A model generated the notes under the pieces. The model did no database searches. It had not been told where the DNA came from and saw only the letters and a list, made by a program, of their open reading frames with translations. 34,480 nucleotides of DNA from Gammaproteobacteria bacterium (lineage in GTDB: Bacteria; Pseudomonadota; Gammaproteobacteria; Chromatiales; Chromatiaceae). Both the position numbers and the translations under genes were made by a program. Position 1 is the first letter of the stretch. Each line of letters starts with the position of its first letter. Location: the NCBI GenBank assembly GCA_009929855.1, contig RZZN01000039.1, positions 1 to 34,480 on the forward strand, given 5' to 3'. Below, in pieces: positions 1 to 9,135 of the stretch.

Positions 1-358
1 CAAGTTGGTCTGCGGGTGCGGGACGATCCTCACTCGGGGCCTGGAGGCCCCGACTCCTTTGGGCCGTGGGCCTTGAAGGGAGTCGGGGCGTCCTCGCCCT
101 GAGGGAGTAAAGTCCCACCACTGAGCTGGAGGGCAGAAGAGGTGAGGACGCGTCGGGTGCGTCAAGCTGGTCTGCGGGTGCGGGACGATCCTCACTCGGG
201 GCCCTGTCTCCTTTGTGGACTGGCGGTCCGACTCCTTTGTGGCCTGGAGGTGCGACCTTTCCTCAGTGGCCCCGTCACGGGTGGATGCTTGGCCAGAAAT
301 CGCCTACAGTGACGAAGGATCCGGCTCACCGGATCGGCACTTAGCGGGGATTCATACC
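1..358. repeat. Non-coding block with 41-bp direct repeat and dispersed GC-rich repeat
   Basis: No convincing gene lies here. A 41-bp sequence at 1-41 recurs at 163-203 with one mismatch, and the first copy may begin outside the window. Within it, GGGGCC-TGGA-GGCCCC (36-51) can form a hairpin. Short CGACTCCTTTG-like units recur at about 50-60, 208-216 and 228-238. The 20-mer GGAGTCGGGGCGTCCTCGCC at 79-98 occurs again on the same strand at 17640-17659, so this is a copy of a dispersed family. An open frame entering from 215 is only an upstream extension of the next gene and has no coding character. Confidence 0.75.
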
Positions 359-820
359 ATGATCGACTGGACCTTCACACCGGCCTCGCTCTGGATCCTG
401 GTCGGTGTGCTCTTGATCCTCTCCGAATTCGCCCTCCCCGGGGTGATCGCGATCTTCTTTGGCATCGCGGCGCTGCTGGTCGGACTTCTCTTGTACCTGA
501 GTGTTCCGCTCGATCTATCGGGCCAGATCCTGCTGGTCGGGGTGCTTGGCGCGCTCTTGCTGCTCGTGGCCCGCCGGCGCATGAAACCCTGGTTCATGGG
601 ACAGAGCGCGACCGGCGGCACGGGCAGTGAGGTCCTGCCTCCGGGGACCCGTGCCGTCGCGCAGGAGGATTTCGTGGGGGGGCGCGGCGTGGTCCTGCTC
701 AATGGGGTCCGCTGGAGCGCCGAATCCACGGAGTCGATCCGGGCCGGCGACCCGGTGTGGTTGACTGGCCACCAGGGGCTGATCCTGCGGGTCAGCGCCA
801 ATCCACCCGCCTCATCTTGA
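359..820 (+). CDS. NfeD family membrane protein (short form)
   Basis: This 153-residue protein has an N-terminal membrane region (about residues 8-75) of three to four hydrophobic segments, including a LWILVGVLLILSEFALPG-type start typical of NfeD. A soluble C-terminal part (about 90-150) matches the OB-fold domain of this family. It is the short form, without the ClpP-like serine protease domain of long NfeD proteins. Short NfeD proteins work with SPFH/stomatin partners in membrane microdomains, and such a partner starts 49 nt downstream. The ATG at 359 was chosen because the first membrane segment begins just after it; an in-frame start at 215 would add 48 residues encoded by repeat DNA. 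Family assignment is firm; the cellular role is inferred. Confidence 0.88.
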   Translation: MIDWTFTPASLWILVGVLLILSEFALPGVIAIFFGIAALLVGLLLYLSVPLDLSGQILLVGVLGALLLLVARRRMKPWFMGQSATGGTGSEVLPPGTRAVAQEDFVGGRGVVLLNGVRWSAESTESIRAGDPVWLTGHQGLILRVSANPPASS

Positions 821-869
821 GCCGACCGTCCTTGCCACCGCGATCCCCCTGACCCTCGGAGTCCAGCAC

Positions 870-1829
870 ATGAACGAGCTCTACGTCAGCATCAGCACCA
901 TCATCTCGTTGGCCGCGGTTGCCGTGATCGTGGTCGCCATGGTCAAGACGGCCCAGATCGTCCCGCAGCGCTCGGCCTACATCATCGAGCGGCTCGGGCG
1001 CTATTCGCGCACGCTCGAGGCCGGTTTCCACATCCTGATCCCATTCGTCGATCGGGTCGCCTATCGTCATACGCTCAAGGAAGAGGCGCTCGATGTCCCC
1101 AAGCAGCAGTGCATCACCAAGGACAATATCGCGGTCAGCGTCGATGGGGTGCTCTATCTTCAGGTCATCGATCCACAGTCGGCGAGCTATGGCATCGCCG
1201 ATTATCGGTTCGCCTCCATGAGTCTCGCCCAGACCACGCTGCGCTCGATCATCGGTCAGATCGAGTTGGACCGGACCTTCGAGGAGCGCGGACGGGTCAA
1301 CGAGGAGGTCGTCAATGCGCTCGACGAGGCCGCCCAGCCCTGGGGCGTGAAGGTGCTGCGTTACGAGATCGCCGACATCCTCATGCCCAATACCATCACG
1401 GACGCACTCGAGCAGCAGATGCGCGCCGAGCGCGAGCGCCGTGCCGTGGTCGCGCGCTCCGAGGGCGAGCGTCAGGAGAAGATCAACATCTCCGAGGGTG
1501 AGAAGACCCAGATCATCAATCTCTCCATCGCGCACAAGGAGAAGCAGATCAACGAGGCGGAGGGCAAGGCCCGCGAGATCGAGCTCTTGGCCGAGGCGAC
1601 CGCACTGGGGATCGAGCGCATCGCCGCCGCGATCGAGAAGCCGGGCGGCAAGGATGCGGTCAGCCTGCGCATCGCCGAGCAATATGTGCGTGAATTTGGA
1701 CGACTCGCCCAGTCCGGGACCACCCTGATCCTACCAGCCGAGCTCAGCAACATCGGGGCGGCGGTGGCTGGGCTCGCCAAAACGCTGCAGACGCTGCCGA
1801 CGGATGGCGGCGCCACGGCAACGCGATGA
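870..1829 (+). CDS. SPFH/stomatin-like protein (paraslipin, QmcA type)
   Basis: This 319-residue protein has an N-terminal membrane anchor (about residues 8-28) followed by the SPFH/band-7 domain. Characteristic stretches are RLGRYSRTLEAGFHILIPFVDR and, later, a region like ALDEAAQPWGVKVLRYEI. A charged coiled-coil segment (about 185-250, rich in E, R and K) and a small C-terminal tail complete the usual paraslipin layout. The length is normal for the family. Such proteins oligomerise in the inner membrane and organise membrane domains, often affecting protease access. Gene order nfeD-stomatin is widely conserved and supports an operon. The stop at 1827-1829 is followed 9 nt later by the GTG of the next gene, which may be co-transcribed. 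Confidence 0.92.
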   Translation: MNELYVSISTIISLAAVAVIVVAMVKTAQIVPQRSAYIIERLGRYSRTLEAGFHILIPFVDRVAYRHTLKEEALDVPKQQCITKDNIAVSVDGVLYLQVIDPQSASYGIADYRFASMSLAQTTLRSIIGQIELDRTFEERGRVNEEVVNALDEAAQPWGVKVLRYEIADILMPNTITDALEQQMRAERERRAVVARSEGERQEKINISEGEKTQIINLSIAHKEKQINEAEGKAREIELLAEATALGIERIAAAIEKPGGKDAVSLRIAEQYVREFGRLAQSGTTLILPAELSNIGAAVAGLAKTLQTLPTDGGATATR

Positions 1830-1838
1830 CTGGCGGCG

Positions 1839-2342
1839 GTGGGGCGACTCCTGATCCTGGCCTGCGGCAATCCCTCGCGTGGTGATGATGCACTGGGTCC
1901 GCTGCTGATCGAGCGGCTCGACCGCGAGTTGACCGAGGCACGCGGGAGTGTCGCGGCCTTGGTCGATTTTCAGCTCCAGATCGAGCATGTGCTGGATCTC
2001 GATGGCGCCGAGTGTGTCATCTTCGTCGATGCCGCCAGCACCGGACGCGCGCCGTTCGACGTCCTCCCGGTGCGGGCGCGCGCCGATGCATACTTGAGCA
2101 CCCATGCCGTCAGTCCCAGTGCACTGCTCGCACTCTGTGCGCGCGTGATCGGTCGGGCGCCGCCACCGGCATGGGTCTTGGCGATCCGTGGCTATGAGTT
2201 CACGCTGGGCGCGCCACTCTCCGCGCCCGCCGGCGCCAATCTCGAGCGCGCCCGACGCTTCCTCGCGCGCGCGATTCGCACTCACGTGATTCGCACTCAA
2301 TCGGTCGCGCGCACATTCCAAGGACGGCCGAGGAACAGATAG
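1839..2342 (+). CDS. Hydrogenase maturation protease (HyaD/HoxW-type)
   Basis: This 167-residue protein begins with the family hallmark GNPSRGDDALGP. The three residues that bind nickel in characterised HybD-type endopeptidases appear conserved: Asp16 in GDD, Asp64 in FVDAAS and His89 in STHAVSP. Enzymes of this family remove the C-terminal tail of the [NiFe]-hydrogenase large subunit after metal insertion. The motif form resembles HoxW-like members that serve group 3 hydrogenases, but I would not fix the subgroup. Start is GTG, since the nearby ATG at 1826 is out of frame. No hydrogenase or hyp genes lie in the window, so its substrate is presumably encoded elsewhere. The 3' end overlaps the convergent gene by 46 nt and contains a 15-nt tandem duplication giving a repeated IRT.. 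peptide. Confidence 0.85.
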   Translation: MGRLLILACGNPSRGDDALGPLLIERLDRELTEARGSVAALVDFQLQIEHVLDLDGAECVIFVDAASTGRAPFDVLPVRARADAYLSTHAVSPSALLALCARVIGRAPPPAWVLAIRGYEFTLGAPLSAPAGANLERARRFLARAIRTHVIRTQSVARTFQGRPRNR

Positions 2343-4543
2343 AGCGCGTCGAAGTCGCCGTCGGCGATCCCATAGCCCAGATAGAGTGGGCCGATGAAGG
2401 TGTCGGCGCCGAGGAAGAGACTGCTGCCGAAACGCAGCGTGTCGAAGCGGATGTCCGAGCGCGAGCTCCAGGTGTTGCCGACCTCGAGCGAGCCGCCGGC
2501 ATAGGTGTCGATCAGCCCGGAGCTGAGCTTGCGCAGATAGATGGCGCGTGCCAATCCCAGATTGGCGCCCGAGAGCTCGAGTTGATTGAAGCCCGACAGA
2601 TTGAGAAAGCCGCCGAGCCGATAGTAGGCCTGCGCGGGCTCGCGACCGCCGAAGGTGCCGGCCAGGCGCAGTCCAGCCATGAGGGTGTGATCGCCCCAGC
2701 TGCGGACCCCGAAGAGGCTCGCGCCAGCCTGATCATAGTCGTGCGATGCCCCCAGCTCGGTGCGCGAGGTCAGTGCAAAGGCCGTGCCCACGTGGCCGCG
2801 GCGGGGGAAGTTGGCACTGTCGAGCGTGTCCATGTACCAGGTGATGCCGAGCTCGGCCTCGTCGAAACCATAATCGCTCATCTCCGGCTCACCGAAGCGC
2901 AGGTCGGCATTCCCGCCATAGCGTCCGAAGGTGACCCCGATCTGGCCCCAGTGGCCGATGTTGCGTCCGAGCTCGAGCGATCCACCGACACGGGTGACCA
3001 GATATTTGGCGGTCGGGTTGTCCGAGATGCTGGGATCGAACAGGTTGAGGCTCTCGGAGATGTAACCGGCGGTCGCCCCGAGATACCAGCGCTCCAATGG
3101 ATCGAGCGGCTGGTAGAATTCGGTCAGCAGCGTCGGCTCCTCGCCGGCGCGAAGAAAGGTGCGCCACTCGGCATTCAGCGAATTGACCGGTACCCGATTG
3201 TAGGCCAGCCCGACGTTGAACCGGGAGTTGCCCGCGGAGGCCGATGAGAGCTCGAATCCACCCTGAAGATAGCTGGTTCCCCACCCCTTTTCGGTGGCTG
3301 TGAGGACCAGCTCGGTCTTGCCATCAGAGGCTTTCTCGACCTGGTAGTGCACCGATTCGAAGTTGTCCTGATCGAAGATCCGCTCGATGTCCCGCTCCAG
3401 GAGGTCCGGATCCAACGGCTGGCCGAGCGGGATCTGCAGGCGTGCGCTGATGAGCGCATCATCGAGACGCGATCGGTTGTCGATGCGCACGCGCTCGATG
3501 ATCGGCATGCGTCCATCGACCAAGCCCGGATCCTGGCGGTGATCGGCGGTGTACGTCCGGGGCATGGCGAGCGTGGCCAGCGCGGCGCGTTGGGTCTCGG
3601 CACCGCGCTCGCCGATGGCGATCGCCTCGAGCATCCGGTTGAAATCAGCCGCGGTGACCTCGCGGTGCAAGGGTGGCGTGATGAGGATGTCCCGCTCGCC
3701 CAGCTTGGCGATCTCCTCCTGGGTGTTGCGCCAGGTCACCAGGCCCATGACCTGATCCAGCATCTCGAGGACGTTGTTGATCTCCTCGCGATCGCGGCGC
3801 GGTCCACCCACGTCGACCGCGATGATGATGTCCACGCCCATCTCGCGCACCACGCTGACCGGCAGGTTCATTGCCAGACCGCCATCGATCAGCAGCCGAT
3901 CATCGATCTCCACCGGTGCGAACGCGGCGGGCACCGCCATGCTGGCGCGGATCGAGGTGGCCAGGTCGCCTTGACCGAGGATCACGGCCTCGCCGGTCAC
4001 CGCATCGGTGGCCACGGCGCGGAAGGGGATCGGCAAATCATCGAAATCGGTGATCGCGCGCGCGGGCAGCGTGTAGCGTCGCAACGCGAGATCGAGCCGT
4101 TGGCCCTGGATGAGCGCCGGCACCAGGGTGACCTTGCGCTCATCTTCCTTGACGCCGGGGCGGGCATCCATCAGGAAGGTCCGATCGTCGAGCTTGCGAC
4201 GCATGCGGCGGACCTCGCGCGGGGGCTCGTCCTGAAAGATCGCGGTCCAATCGATCTCAGCGATGGTCTCCTCGATCTGGTCGGGCGACATCCCCATCGC
4301 ATAGAGTCCGCCGACGACGGCGCCCATGGAGGTGCCGGCGATCGCATCGATGGGGATGCGCAGCCCTTCGAGCACCCGGAGGACGCCGACATGCGCGGCG
4401 CCACGCGCACCCCCACCCGAGAGTGCGAGACCGATCGTCGGACGCTCTCCGGCAGTGGCCACCGGGGCCAGCAGGAGCAGTAGGAGGATGGGAATGATGC
4501 GCCGCGTCCAAGGTCGTGTCGATGAATCGAAGGCTTGGTTCAT
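2297..4543 (-). CDS. Patatin-like phospholipase with POTRA and outer-membrane barrel (PlpD/type Vd-like)
   Basis: This 748-residue protein has a signal peptide (about 1-31) and a patatin domain (about 36-240). The oxyanion motif GGGARG is at 43-48, the nucleophile Ser72 lies in GTSMG and the catalytic Asp220 in DGG. A linker is followed by a POTRA-like domain (about 348-425) and a C-terminal region of about 320 residues with alternating strands typical of a BamA/D15-family barrel. This is the architecture of Pseudomonas PlpD, a type Vd secreted lipase, and of related surface-antigen patatins. The predicted role is an outer-membrane-anchored or self-secreted (lyso)phospholipase; the substrate cannot be read from sequence. 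Both catalytic residues are intact. It is transcribed away from the RND genes and overlaps the hydrogenase peptidase gene tail to tail. Confidence 0.9.
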   Translation of the reverse strand: MNQAFDSSTRPWTRRIIPILLLLLLAPVATAGERPTIGLALSGGGARGAAHVGVLRVLEGLRIPIDAIAGTSMGAVVGGLYAMGMSPDQIEETIAEIDWTAIFQDEPPREVRRMRRKLDDRTFLMDARPGVKEDERKVTLVPALIQGQRLDLALRRYTLPARAITDFDDLPIPFRAVATDAVTGEAVILGQGDLATSIRASMAVPAAFAPVEIDDRLLIDGGLAMNLPVSVVREMGVDIIIAVDVGGPRRDREEINNVLEMLDQVMGLVTWRNTQEEIAKLGERDILITPPLHREVTAADFNRMLEAIAIGERGAETQRAALATLAMPRTYTADHRQDPGLVDGRMPIIERVRIDNRSRLDDALISARLQIPLGQPLDPDLLERDIERIFDQDNFESVHYQVEKASDGKTELVLTATEKGWGTSYLQGGFELSSASAGNSRFNVGLAYNRVPVNSLNAEWRTFLRAGEEPTLLTEFYQPLDPLERWYLGATAGYISESLNLFDPSISDNPTAKYLVTRVGGSLELGRNIGHWGQIGVTFGRYGGNADLRFGEPEMSDYGFDEAELGITWYMDTLDSANFPRRGHVGTAFALTSRTELGASHDYDQAGASLFGVRSWGDHTLMAGLRLAGTFGGREPAQAYYRLGGFLNLSGFNQLELSGANLGLARAIYLRKLSSGLIDTYAGGSLEVGNTWSSRSDIRFDTLRFGSSLFLGADTFIGPLYLGYGIADGDFDALYLFLGRPWNVRATD

Positions 4544-4580
4544 CAGGGCCCTGCATCAAGCTGAGTCTATATCGGTGATC

Positions 4581-4589
4581 ACTATAGCA
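4581..4589 (-). promoter_or_regulatory. Candidate extended -10 promoter for the patatin gene
   Basis: On the minus strand the sequence reads TGCTATAGT, a TGn-TATAAT-type extended -10 with five of six -10 bases matching, 38 nt upstream of the patatin start. No recognisable -35 lies 17 nt further upstream, so this would depend on the extended element. Confidence 0.3.
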
Positions 4590-4710
4590 CGTAGGCCACC
4601 AGACGCCTCTGGTCTGACCTGGAGTCGACCACCGCCCTGTTGGTCCATCGCTTGGGACGATTTTGGGCTAGACTTCACCACTCAATCATCGTTGCCTTGG
4701 ATCGCTCGCC

Positions 4711-5904
4711 ATGCCGAAGCCTTGCATGCCCGTCAACCCCAGATTCCGGATGATCAGCGGTCTTCAGGCAAGGCGCCTTGGTCTGACCGGACTGCTCATG
4801 GCCGCGACCCTCATCGGCTGTCGCGAGCAGGAGGCGACAGCGCCGCCGGCCCAGCCCCCGTCGGTGGTCGCGGTCGCCGCGACGGCGCGCTCGATCGAGC
4901 CCGCGGCGACCTTCGTCGGGCGTGTCGTCGCGGTCGATCGGGTCGAGCTGCGCGCGCGGGTCGATGGCTTCTTGCGGGAGCGTCGCTTCACCGAGGGTCA
5001 GGAGGTCAAGGTCGGTGACGTGCTGTTCGTGATCGAGCCGGATCAGTATCAGGCCGTGCTCGAGCAGCGCCAGGCCGACCTGGAGAAGGCGATCGCCGAT
5101 CAGCTCAATACCGGGGCGCAGCTGGTGCGTGGCAAGGAGTTGTTGGAGCAGAAGAACGTCGCTCAATCCAGGGTCGATGAGCTGCAGGCCGCCGATTCGA
5201 TCGCCCGCGCGAGCATCGCGCAGGCGCGGGCGGCGCTGGCGGCGGCCCAGCTCGATCTGGGCTACACCCAGGTCGTCGCCCCGGTGGGCGGACGCATCGG
5301 ACTGGCCAATTACACGGTAGGCAATCTGGTCGGTCCTGCCTCCGGCGCGCTCGCCACCATCGTCAGTCGTGACCCCATCGATATTCAGTTCCCGGTGACC
5401 CAGCGCGAGCTGCTCGAGGCACGCCGGACGGTCGAGGATCAAGGCGGCAATCCGCGTGATGTGCAGGTGCGCGTGCGCCTGCCCGATGATCATCTCTACG
5501 AAGAGGTCGGACATCTCGACTTCATCGACGTGACCACCGACCCAGGCACTGATTCGGTGACCTTGCGCGCGAAGATCGCCAACCCGGATGGGATCCTGGT
5601 CGATCGTCAGTATGTCGGAGTCGTGCTGCAAGCGGGCGCGCCCGAGACCGCGATCCTGATCCCGCAGTCGGCCCTGCAGTTCGATCAACAGGGTCAGTAC
5701 GTCATGATCATCGATGCCGATGGCAAGGCGCAGATCCGCCGCATCACCACCGGACAGGTGCAGGGTTCCGAGGTCATCGTCACCCAGGGTCTGCAAGAGG
5801 GTGAGCTGGTCATCACCCAGGGGCTGCAGAAGGCGCGTCCCGGTCAGCCCGTCAGCGCCTCGCCGGCGTTGGCAACAGCGGGTGAGTCAGGGGTGGGGCA
5901 ATGA
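4711..5904 (+). CDS. RND efflux periplasmic adaptor (membrane fusion protein, AcrA/MexA family)
   Basis: This 397-residue adaptor has a lipoprotein signal ending in the lipobox LIGC, with lipidated Cys37. It then shows the AcrA/MexA order of barrel-sandwich strands, an alpha-hairpin (about 115-185) and the returning lipoyl half with the hallmark [15 protein letters not shown]. Beta-barrel and membrane-proximal domains follow (about 215-375). It would bridge the inner-membrane pump to an outer-membrane channel. Residue +2 after the cysteine is Arg, not the Asp that retains E. coli AcrA at the inner membrane. The ATG at 4711 gives a long n-region; ATG at 4726 or 4750 would give more usual signal lengths, and none has a clear ribosome site. 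The stop overlaps the pump ATG by 4 nt (ATGA), so the two are translationally coupled. Confidence 0.93.
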   Translation: MPKPCMPVNPRFRMISGLQARRLGLTGLLMAATLIGCREQEATAPPAQPPSVVAVAATARSIEPAATFVGRVVAVDRVELRARVDGFLRERRFTEGQEVKVGDVLFVIEPDQYQAVLEQRQADLEKAIADQLNTGAQLVRGKELLEQKNVAQSRVDELQAADSIARASIAQARAALAAAQLDLGYTQVVAPVGGRIGLANYTVGNLVGPASGALATIVSRDPIDIQFPVTQRELLEARRTVEDQGGNPRDVQVRVRLPDDHLYEEVGHLDFIDVTTDPGTDSVTLRAKIANPDGILVDRQYVGVVLQAGAPETAILIPQSALQFDQQGQYVMIIDADGKAQIRRITTGQVQGSEVIVTQGLQEGELVITQGLQKARPGQPVSASPALATAGESGVGQ

Positions 5905-8900
5905 TCTCCGAGCGCTTCATCGATCGGCCGCGACTCGCGCTCGTCATCTCGATCGTCATCACACTCGCCGGACTGATCGCCATCACGCGCATCCCGGTCG
6001 CCCAGTTCCCCGACATCGTGCCCCCACAGGTGACGGTGAGCGCGACCTATCCGGGCGCGAGCGCGGCGGTCGTGGAGTCGACGGTCGCCCAACCGATCGA
6101 ATCCAAGGTCAATGGCGTCGACAACATGCTCTACATGCAGTCGAGCAGTGGCAACGATGGCAGCTATAGCCTGACCGTCACCTTCGCGCTCGGCAGCGAC
6201 CCGGACATCAACACGGTCAATGTCCAGAACCGGGTCAGCCTGGCCTCCCCACGTCTCCCCGAGGAGGTCAGACGCCAAGGACTCACGGTGGAGAAGAAAT
6301 CCAATGCCATGTTGCAGGTGGTGGCGCTCTACTCACCCGGCGGCTCCTACGACGCGGTCTTCCTGAGCAACTATGCCACCATCAACATCATCGATACCCT
6401 GGCGCGCGTCCCTGGGGTTGGGCAGGCCGCGCTCTTCGGTCCGCTCGATTACAGCATGCGCATCTGGCTGGATGTCGACCGCCTCACCGCGTTGTCCTTG
6501 ACCCCGGCCGACATCGTCGCCGCGATCCAGAGTCAGAACATCCAGGCCGCGGTGGGCCGGATCGGCGCGCAGCCGATGTCCGATGACGAGCAATTGCAGA
6601 TCACGCTCCAGACCCAGGGGCGCTTGTCCGATCCGCAGGAGTTCGAGCGCATCCTGGTGCGTGCCAATCCCGATGGCTCCAAGGTGCTGGTGAGCGATAT
6701 CGGACGGGTGGAGATCAGCTCGCAGCAGGCCGATTCATTCAGCCGACTCGATGGTCGCGATTCCGCGGCCCTGGCGATCTATCTCTCGCCTGGCGCCAAC
6801 GCGGTGTCCGTCGCCGCGGGAGTGGAGCGCGCCATGCAGGAGTTGGCCGAGCGCTTCCCGGACGACCTTGCGCATCAAATCGTATACGACACGACCGATT
6901 TCGTTCAGTCTAGCCTCGAGGATGTGATCCACACCTTGTTCGAGGCCTTCGTGCTGGTGATCCTCGTCGTCTTCCTCTTCCTCGGGAGTTGGCGCGCCAC
7001 CCTGATCCCGCTGGTCGCGGTGCCGGTGGCCTTGGTCGGCAGTTTCGCCGTCCTGTTCGCGATCGGCTTCTCGGCGAATACCATCTCGCTGCTCGCGGTG
7101 GTGCTCGCCATCGGCATCGTGGTCGACGATGCCATCGTGGTGGTCGAGAACGTCGAGCGGATCATGGAGGAGGAGGGGCTCGATCCACGCGCCGCGGCCA
7201 AGCGTGCGATGGGCCAGATCACCGGACCCATCATCGCGATCACCCTGGTCCTGCTCGCGGTCTTCCTGCCCGTGGCCTTCATCCCGGGCATCACCGGCCA
7301 GCTCTTCCAGCAGTTCGCCGCGGTCATCGCCGCCGCGATGCTGATCTCGGCGGTGAACGCCCTCACGCTCTCGCCGGCGCTCTGCGCGCTCCTGCTCAAG
7401 CCGGGCGGCGAACGCCGTGGTCTCATGCGTTACCTGCTGGGTGGCATCGATCGGGTGCGCGATGGCTATGCCGCGGTGGTGGCGCGTCTGGTGCGTTTCG
7501 CCCTGCTGGTGTTGATCCTGATCGCTGGGATCGGTCTGGCCACTGGTTGGCTGTTTTCGATCACGCCCACCGGCTTCCTCCCCGAGGAGGATCAGGGCTC
7601 CTTCATGGCCGAGGTCCAACTGCCCCAAGGTGCCTCGGTGAACCGGACCCTAGAGGTCGTCAAGGAGCTTGAAAGACTCGTGGCGGCCGATCCGGCGGTG
7701 GCGCATGTGGTCACGGTCACCGGCTACAGCATCATCGACGGTGCGGTGCAGTCGAATTCGGCCACGGTGATCGGGCGCTTGAAACCCTTCGTCGAGCGCG
7801 CCACGCCCGATCTTTCGGTCACTGCGGTGATCGAGCGTGTCGCGGCCCAGACCATCGGGATCCCGAGTGCCCGGGTCATGCCATTCAATCTGCCGCCAAT
7901 CGTCGGTCTCGGCACGGGCGGTGGCTTTCAGTATCAGCTCCAGGATCTTCAGGGCCGCGCGCCCGAGGAGCTTGCTGGGGTGATGCGCGCATTGGTGGTC
8001 GCGGCGAATCAGGATCCTGCCCTGGCGCGTGTCTTCTCGACCTGGGCCACCGACAATCCGCAGATCTATCTGAATATCGACCGCGAGAAGGCGCAGACCC
8101 TCGGGGTGCAGATCAACGATGTCTTCGCCGCGCTCCAAGCCACCTTGGGTGGTTACTATGTCAACGACTTCAATCGATTCGGGCGGATCTGGCAGGTCCA
8201 GGTGCAGGGTCGGCAAGATGATCGTGCGCGCGTCGACGACATCTATCGCATCCATGTCCGCAATGCCCAAGGCGAGATGGTGCCCCTGCGCGCACTCTTG
8301 ACGACCGACATGATCCTGGGGCCTCAACTGCTGCAGCGCTACAACAACTACCGTACCGTCGCGATCCAAGGCGAGCCCGCGCCAGGATACAGCTCGGGGG
8401 ATGCACTCGCGGCGATGGAGCGGCTCTCGGCGCAGACCTTGCCGCCTGGCTATGGCTTTGAATGGACCGGCACGGCCTATCAGGAGAAGGAGGCCGGTGG
8501 TCAGACCCCGATCGTGCTCGGACTGGCAGTGCTCTTCGCCTACCTCTTCCTGGTCGGGCTCTATGAGAGCTGGTCCATGCCAGTGGCGGTGCTGCTCAGT
8601 GTCACCGTGGGGTTGCTGGGGGCGCTGGTGGCGCTCTGGATCGCGGGTCTGTCCAATGACCTCTATGCCCAGGTCGGCATCGTGGTGCTGATCGGTCTAG
8701 CCAGCAAGAATGCGATTCTGATCGTGGAGTTCGCCATCGCGCAGCGTGCCAGCGGCGCCGCGATCCTGGATGCCGCCGTCGAGGCGGCACGCCTGCGAAT
8801 CCGTGCGGTGCTCATGACCAGTTTCGCCTTCATCCTCGGGCTCGTGCCGCTCGTGCTCGCCAGTGGCGCCGGGGAAGCGAGTCAGCGTGGTGTCGGGACC

Positions 8901-9038
8901 GCGGTGTTCGGCGGGATGCTGGCCGCCTCGTCGATCGGCATCTTCCTGATCCCGATGCTCTATGTCGTCTTCCAGCGGCTGCGCGAGCGCGTCCACGGCG
9001 ACCGTCTGGAGCGCGCGGGGGGCACGTCGGATCAATGA
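5901..9038 (+). CDS. RND multidrug efflux transporter (HAE-1 family, AcrB/MexB-like)
   Basis: This 1045-residue protein has the full length of AcrB-type pumps. It has an N-terminal membrane helix, two large periplasmic loops and two six-helix membrane blocks (about 335-540 and 865-1025). Proton-relay residues are present: Asp409-Asp410 in [11 protein letters not shown] and Lys936 in [13 protein letters not shown]. The motif FLPEEDQG opens the second periplasmic loop, as in HAE-1 exporters of drugs and other amphiphiles rather than metals. It exports substrate by proton antiport from periplasm or membrane to the outside, together with the adaptor upstream. No TolC/OprM-type gene follows, so the channel must be shared with another system. 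The substrate cannot be told from sequence. Confidence 0.95.
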   Translation: MISERFIDRPRLALVISIVITLAGLIAITRIPVAQFPDIVPPQVTVSATYPGASAAVVESTVAQPIESKVNGVDNMLYMQSSSGNDGSYSLTVTFALGSDPDINTVNVQNRVSLASPRLPEEVRRQGLTVEKKSNAMLQVVALYSPGGSYDAVFLSNYATINIIDTLARVPGVGQAALFGPLDYSMRIWLDVDRLTALSLTPADIVAAIQSQNIQAAVGRIGAQPMSDDEQLQITLQTQGRLSDPQEFERILVRANPDGSKVLVSDIGRVEISSQQADSFSRLDGRDSAALAIYLSPGANAVSVAAGVERAMQELAERFPDDLAHQIVYDTTDFVQSSLEDVIHTLFEAFVLVILVVFLFLGSWRATLIPLVAVPVALVGSFAVLFAIGFSANTISLLAVVLAIGIVVDDAIVVVENVERIMEEEGLDPRAAAKRAMGQITGPIIAITLVLLAVFLPVAFIPGITGQLFQQFAAVIAAAMLISAVNALTLSPALCALLLKPGGERRGLMRYLLGGIDRVRDGYAAVVARLVRFALLVLILIAGIGLATGWLFSITPTGFLPEEDQGSFMAEVQLPQGASVNRTLEVVKELERLVAADPAVAHVVTVTGYSIIDGAVQSNSATVIGRLKPFVERATPDLSVTAVIERVAAQTIGIPSARVMPFNLPPIVGLGTGGGFQYQLQDLQGRAPEELAGVMRALVVAANQDPALARVFSTWATDNPQIYLNIDREKAQTLGVQINDVFAALQATLGGYYVNDFNRFGRIWQVQVQGRQDDRARVDDIYRIHVRNAQGEMVPLRALLTTDMILGPQLLQRYNNYRTVAIQGEPAPGYSSGDALAAMERLSAQTLPPGYGFEWTGTAYQEKEAGGQTPIVLGLAVLFAYLFLVGLYESWSMPVAVLLSVTVGLLGALVALWIAGLSNDLYAQVGIVVLIGLASKNAILIVEFAIAQRASGAAILDAAVEAARLRIRAVLMTSFAFILGLVPLVLASGAGEASQRGVGTAVFGGMLAASSIGIFLIPMLYVVFQRLRERVHGDRLERAGGTSDQ

Positions 9039-9050
9039 CCAAAGCCGGGG

Positions 9051-9086
9051 CGATTGGTCCGTGCGCGACCAGCCACGGACCAATCG
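9051..9086. terminator. Perfect 13-bp inverted repeat after the RND gene
   Basis: CGATTGGTCCGTG (9051-9063) and CACGGACCAATCG (9074-9086) are perfect complements around a 10-nt loop, 12 nt after the pump stop codon. The stem is long enough to end or stabilise the transcript, but no T-run follows. It could instead be an operator-like dyad for the next gene, which starts 49 nt downstream. Confidence 0.55.
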
Positions 9087-9135
9087 ATACGCATCATCCC
9101 CGTATGAGCGCCACTTGTCTTGACGGGGTGTCTCG

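Noticed and set aside
215-358. Upstream extension of the NfeD gene
   Set aside because: It is encoded by repeat-containing DNA, lacks a ribosome site and adds no membrane or signal feature; NfeD proteins begin at the first membrane helix.
792-1682. 296-codon minus-strand frame opposite the stomatin gene
   Set aside because: The plus strand encodes an unambiguous SPFH protein; the minus frame is L/D/R-rich with no family features.
2582-4483. Long plus-strand frames (2582-3247, 3347-4483) opposite the patatin gene
   Set aside because: They are shadows of a gene with clear catalytic motifs and domain order; their translations show no domain, only biased composition.
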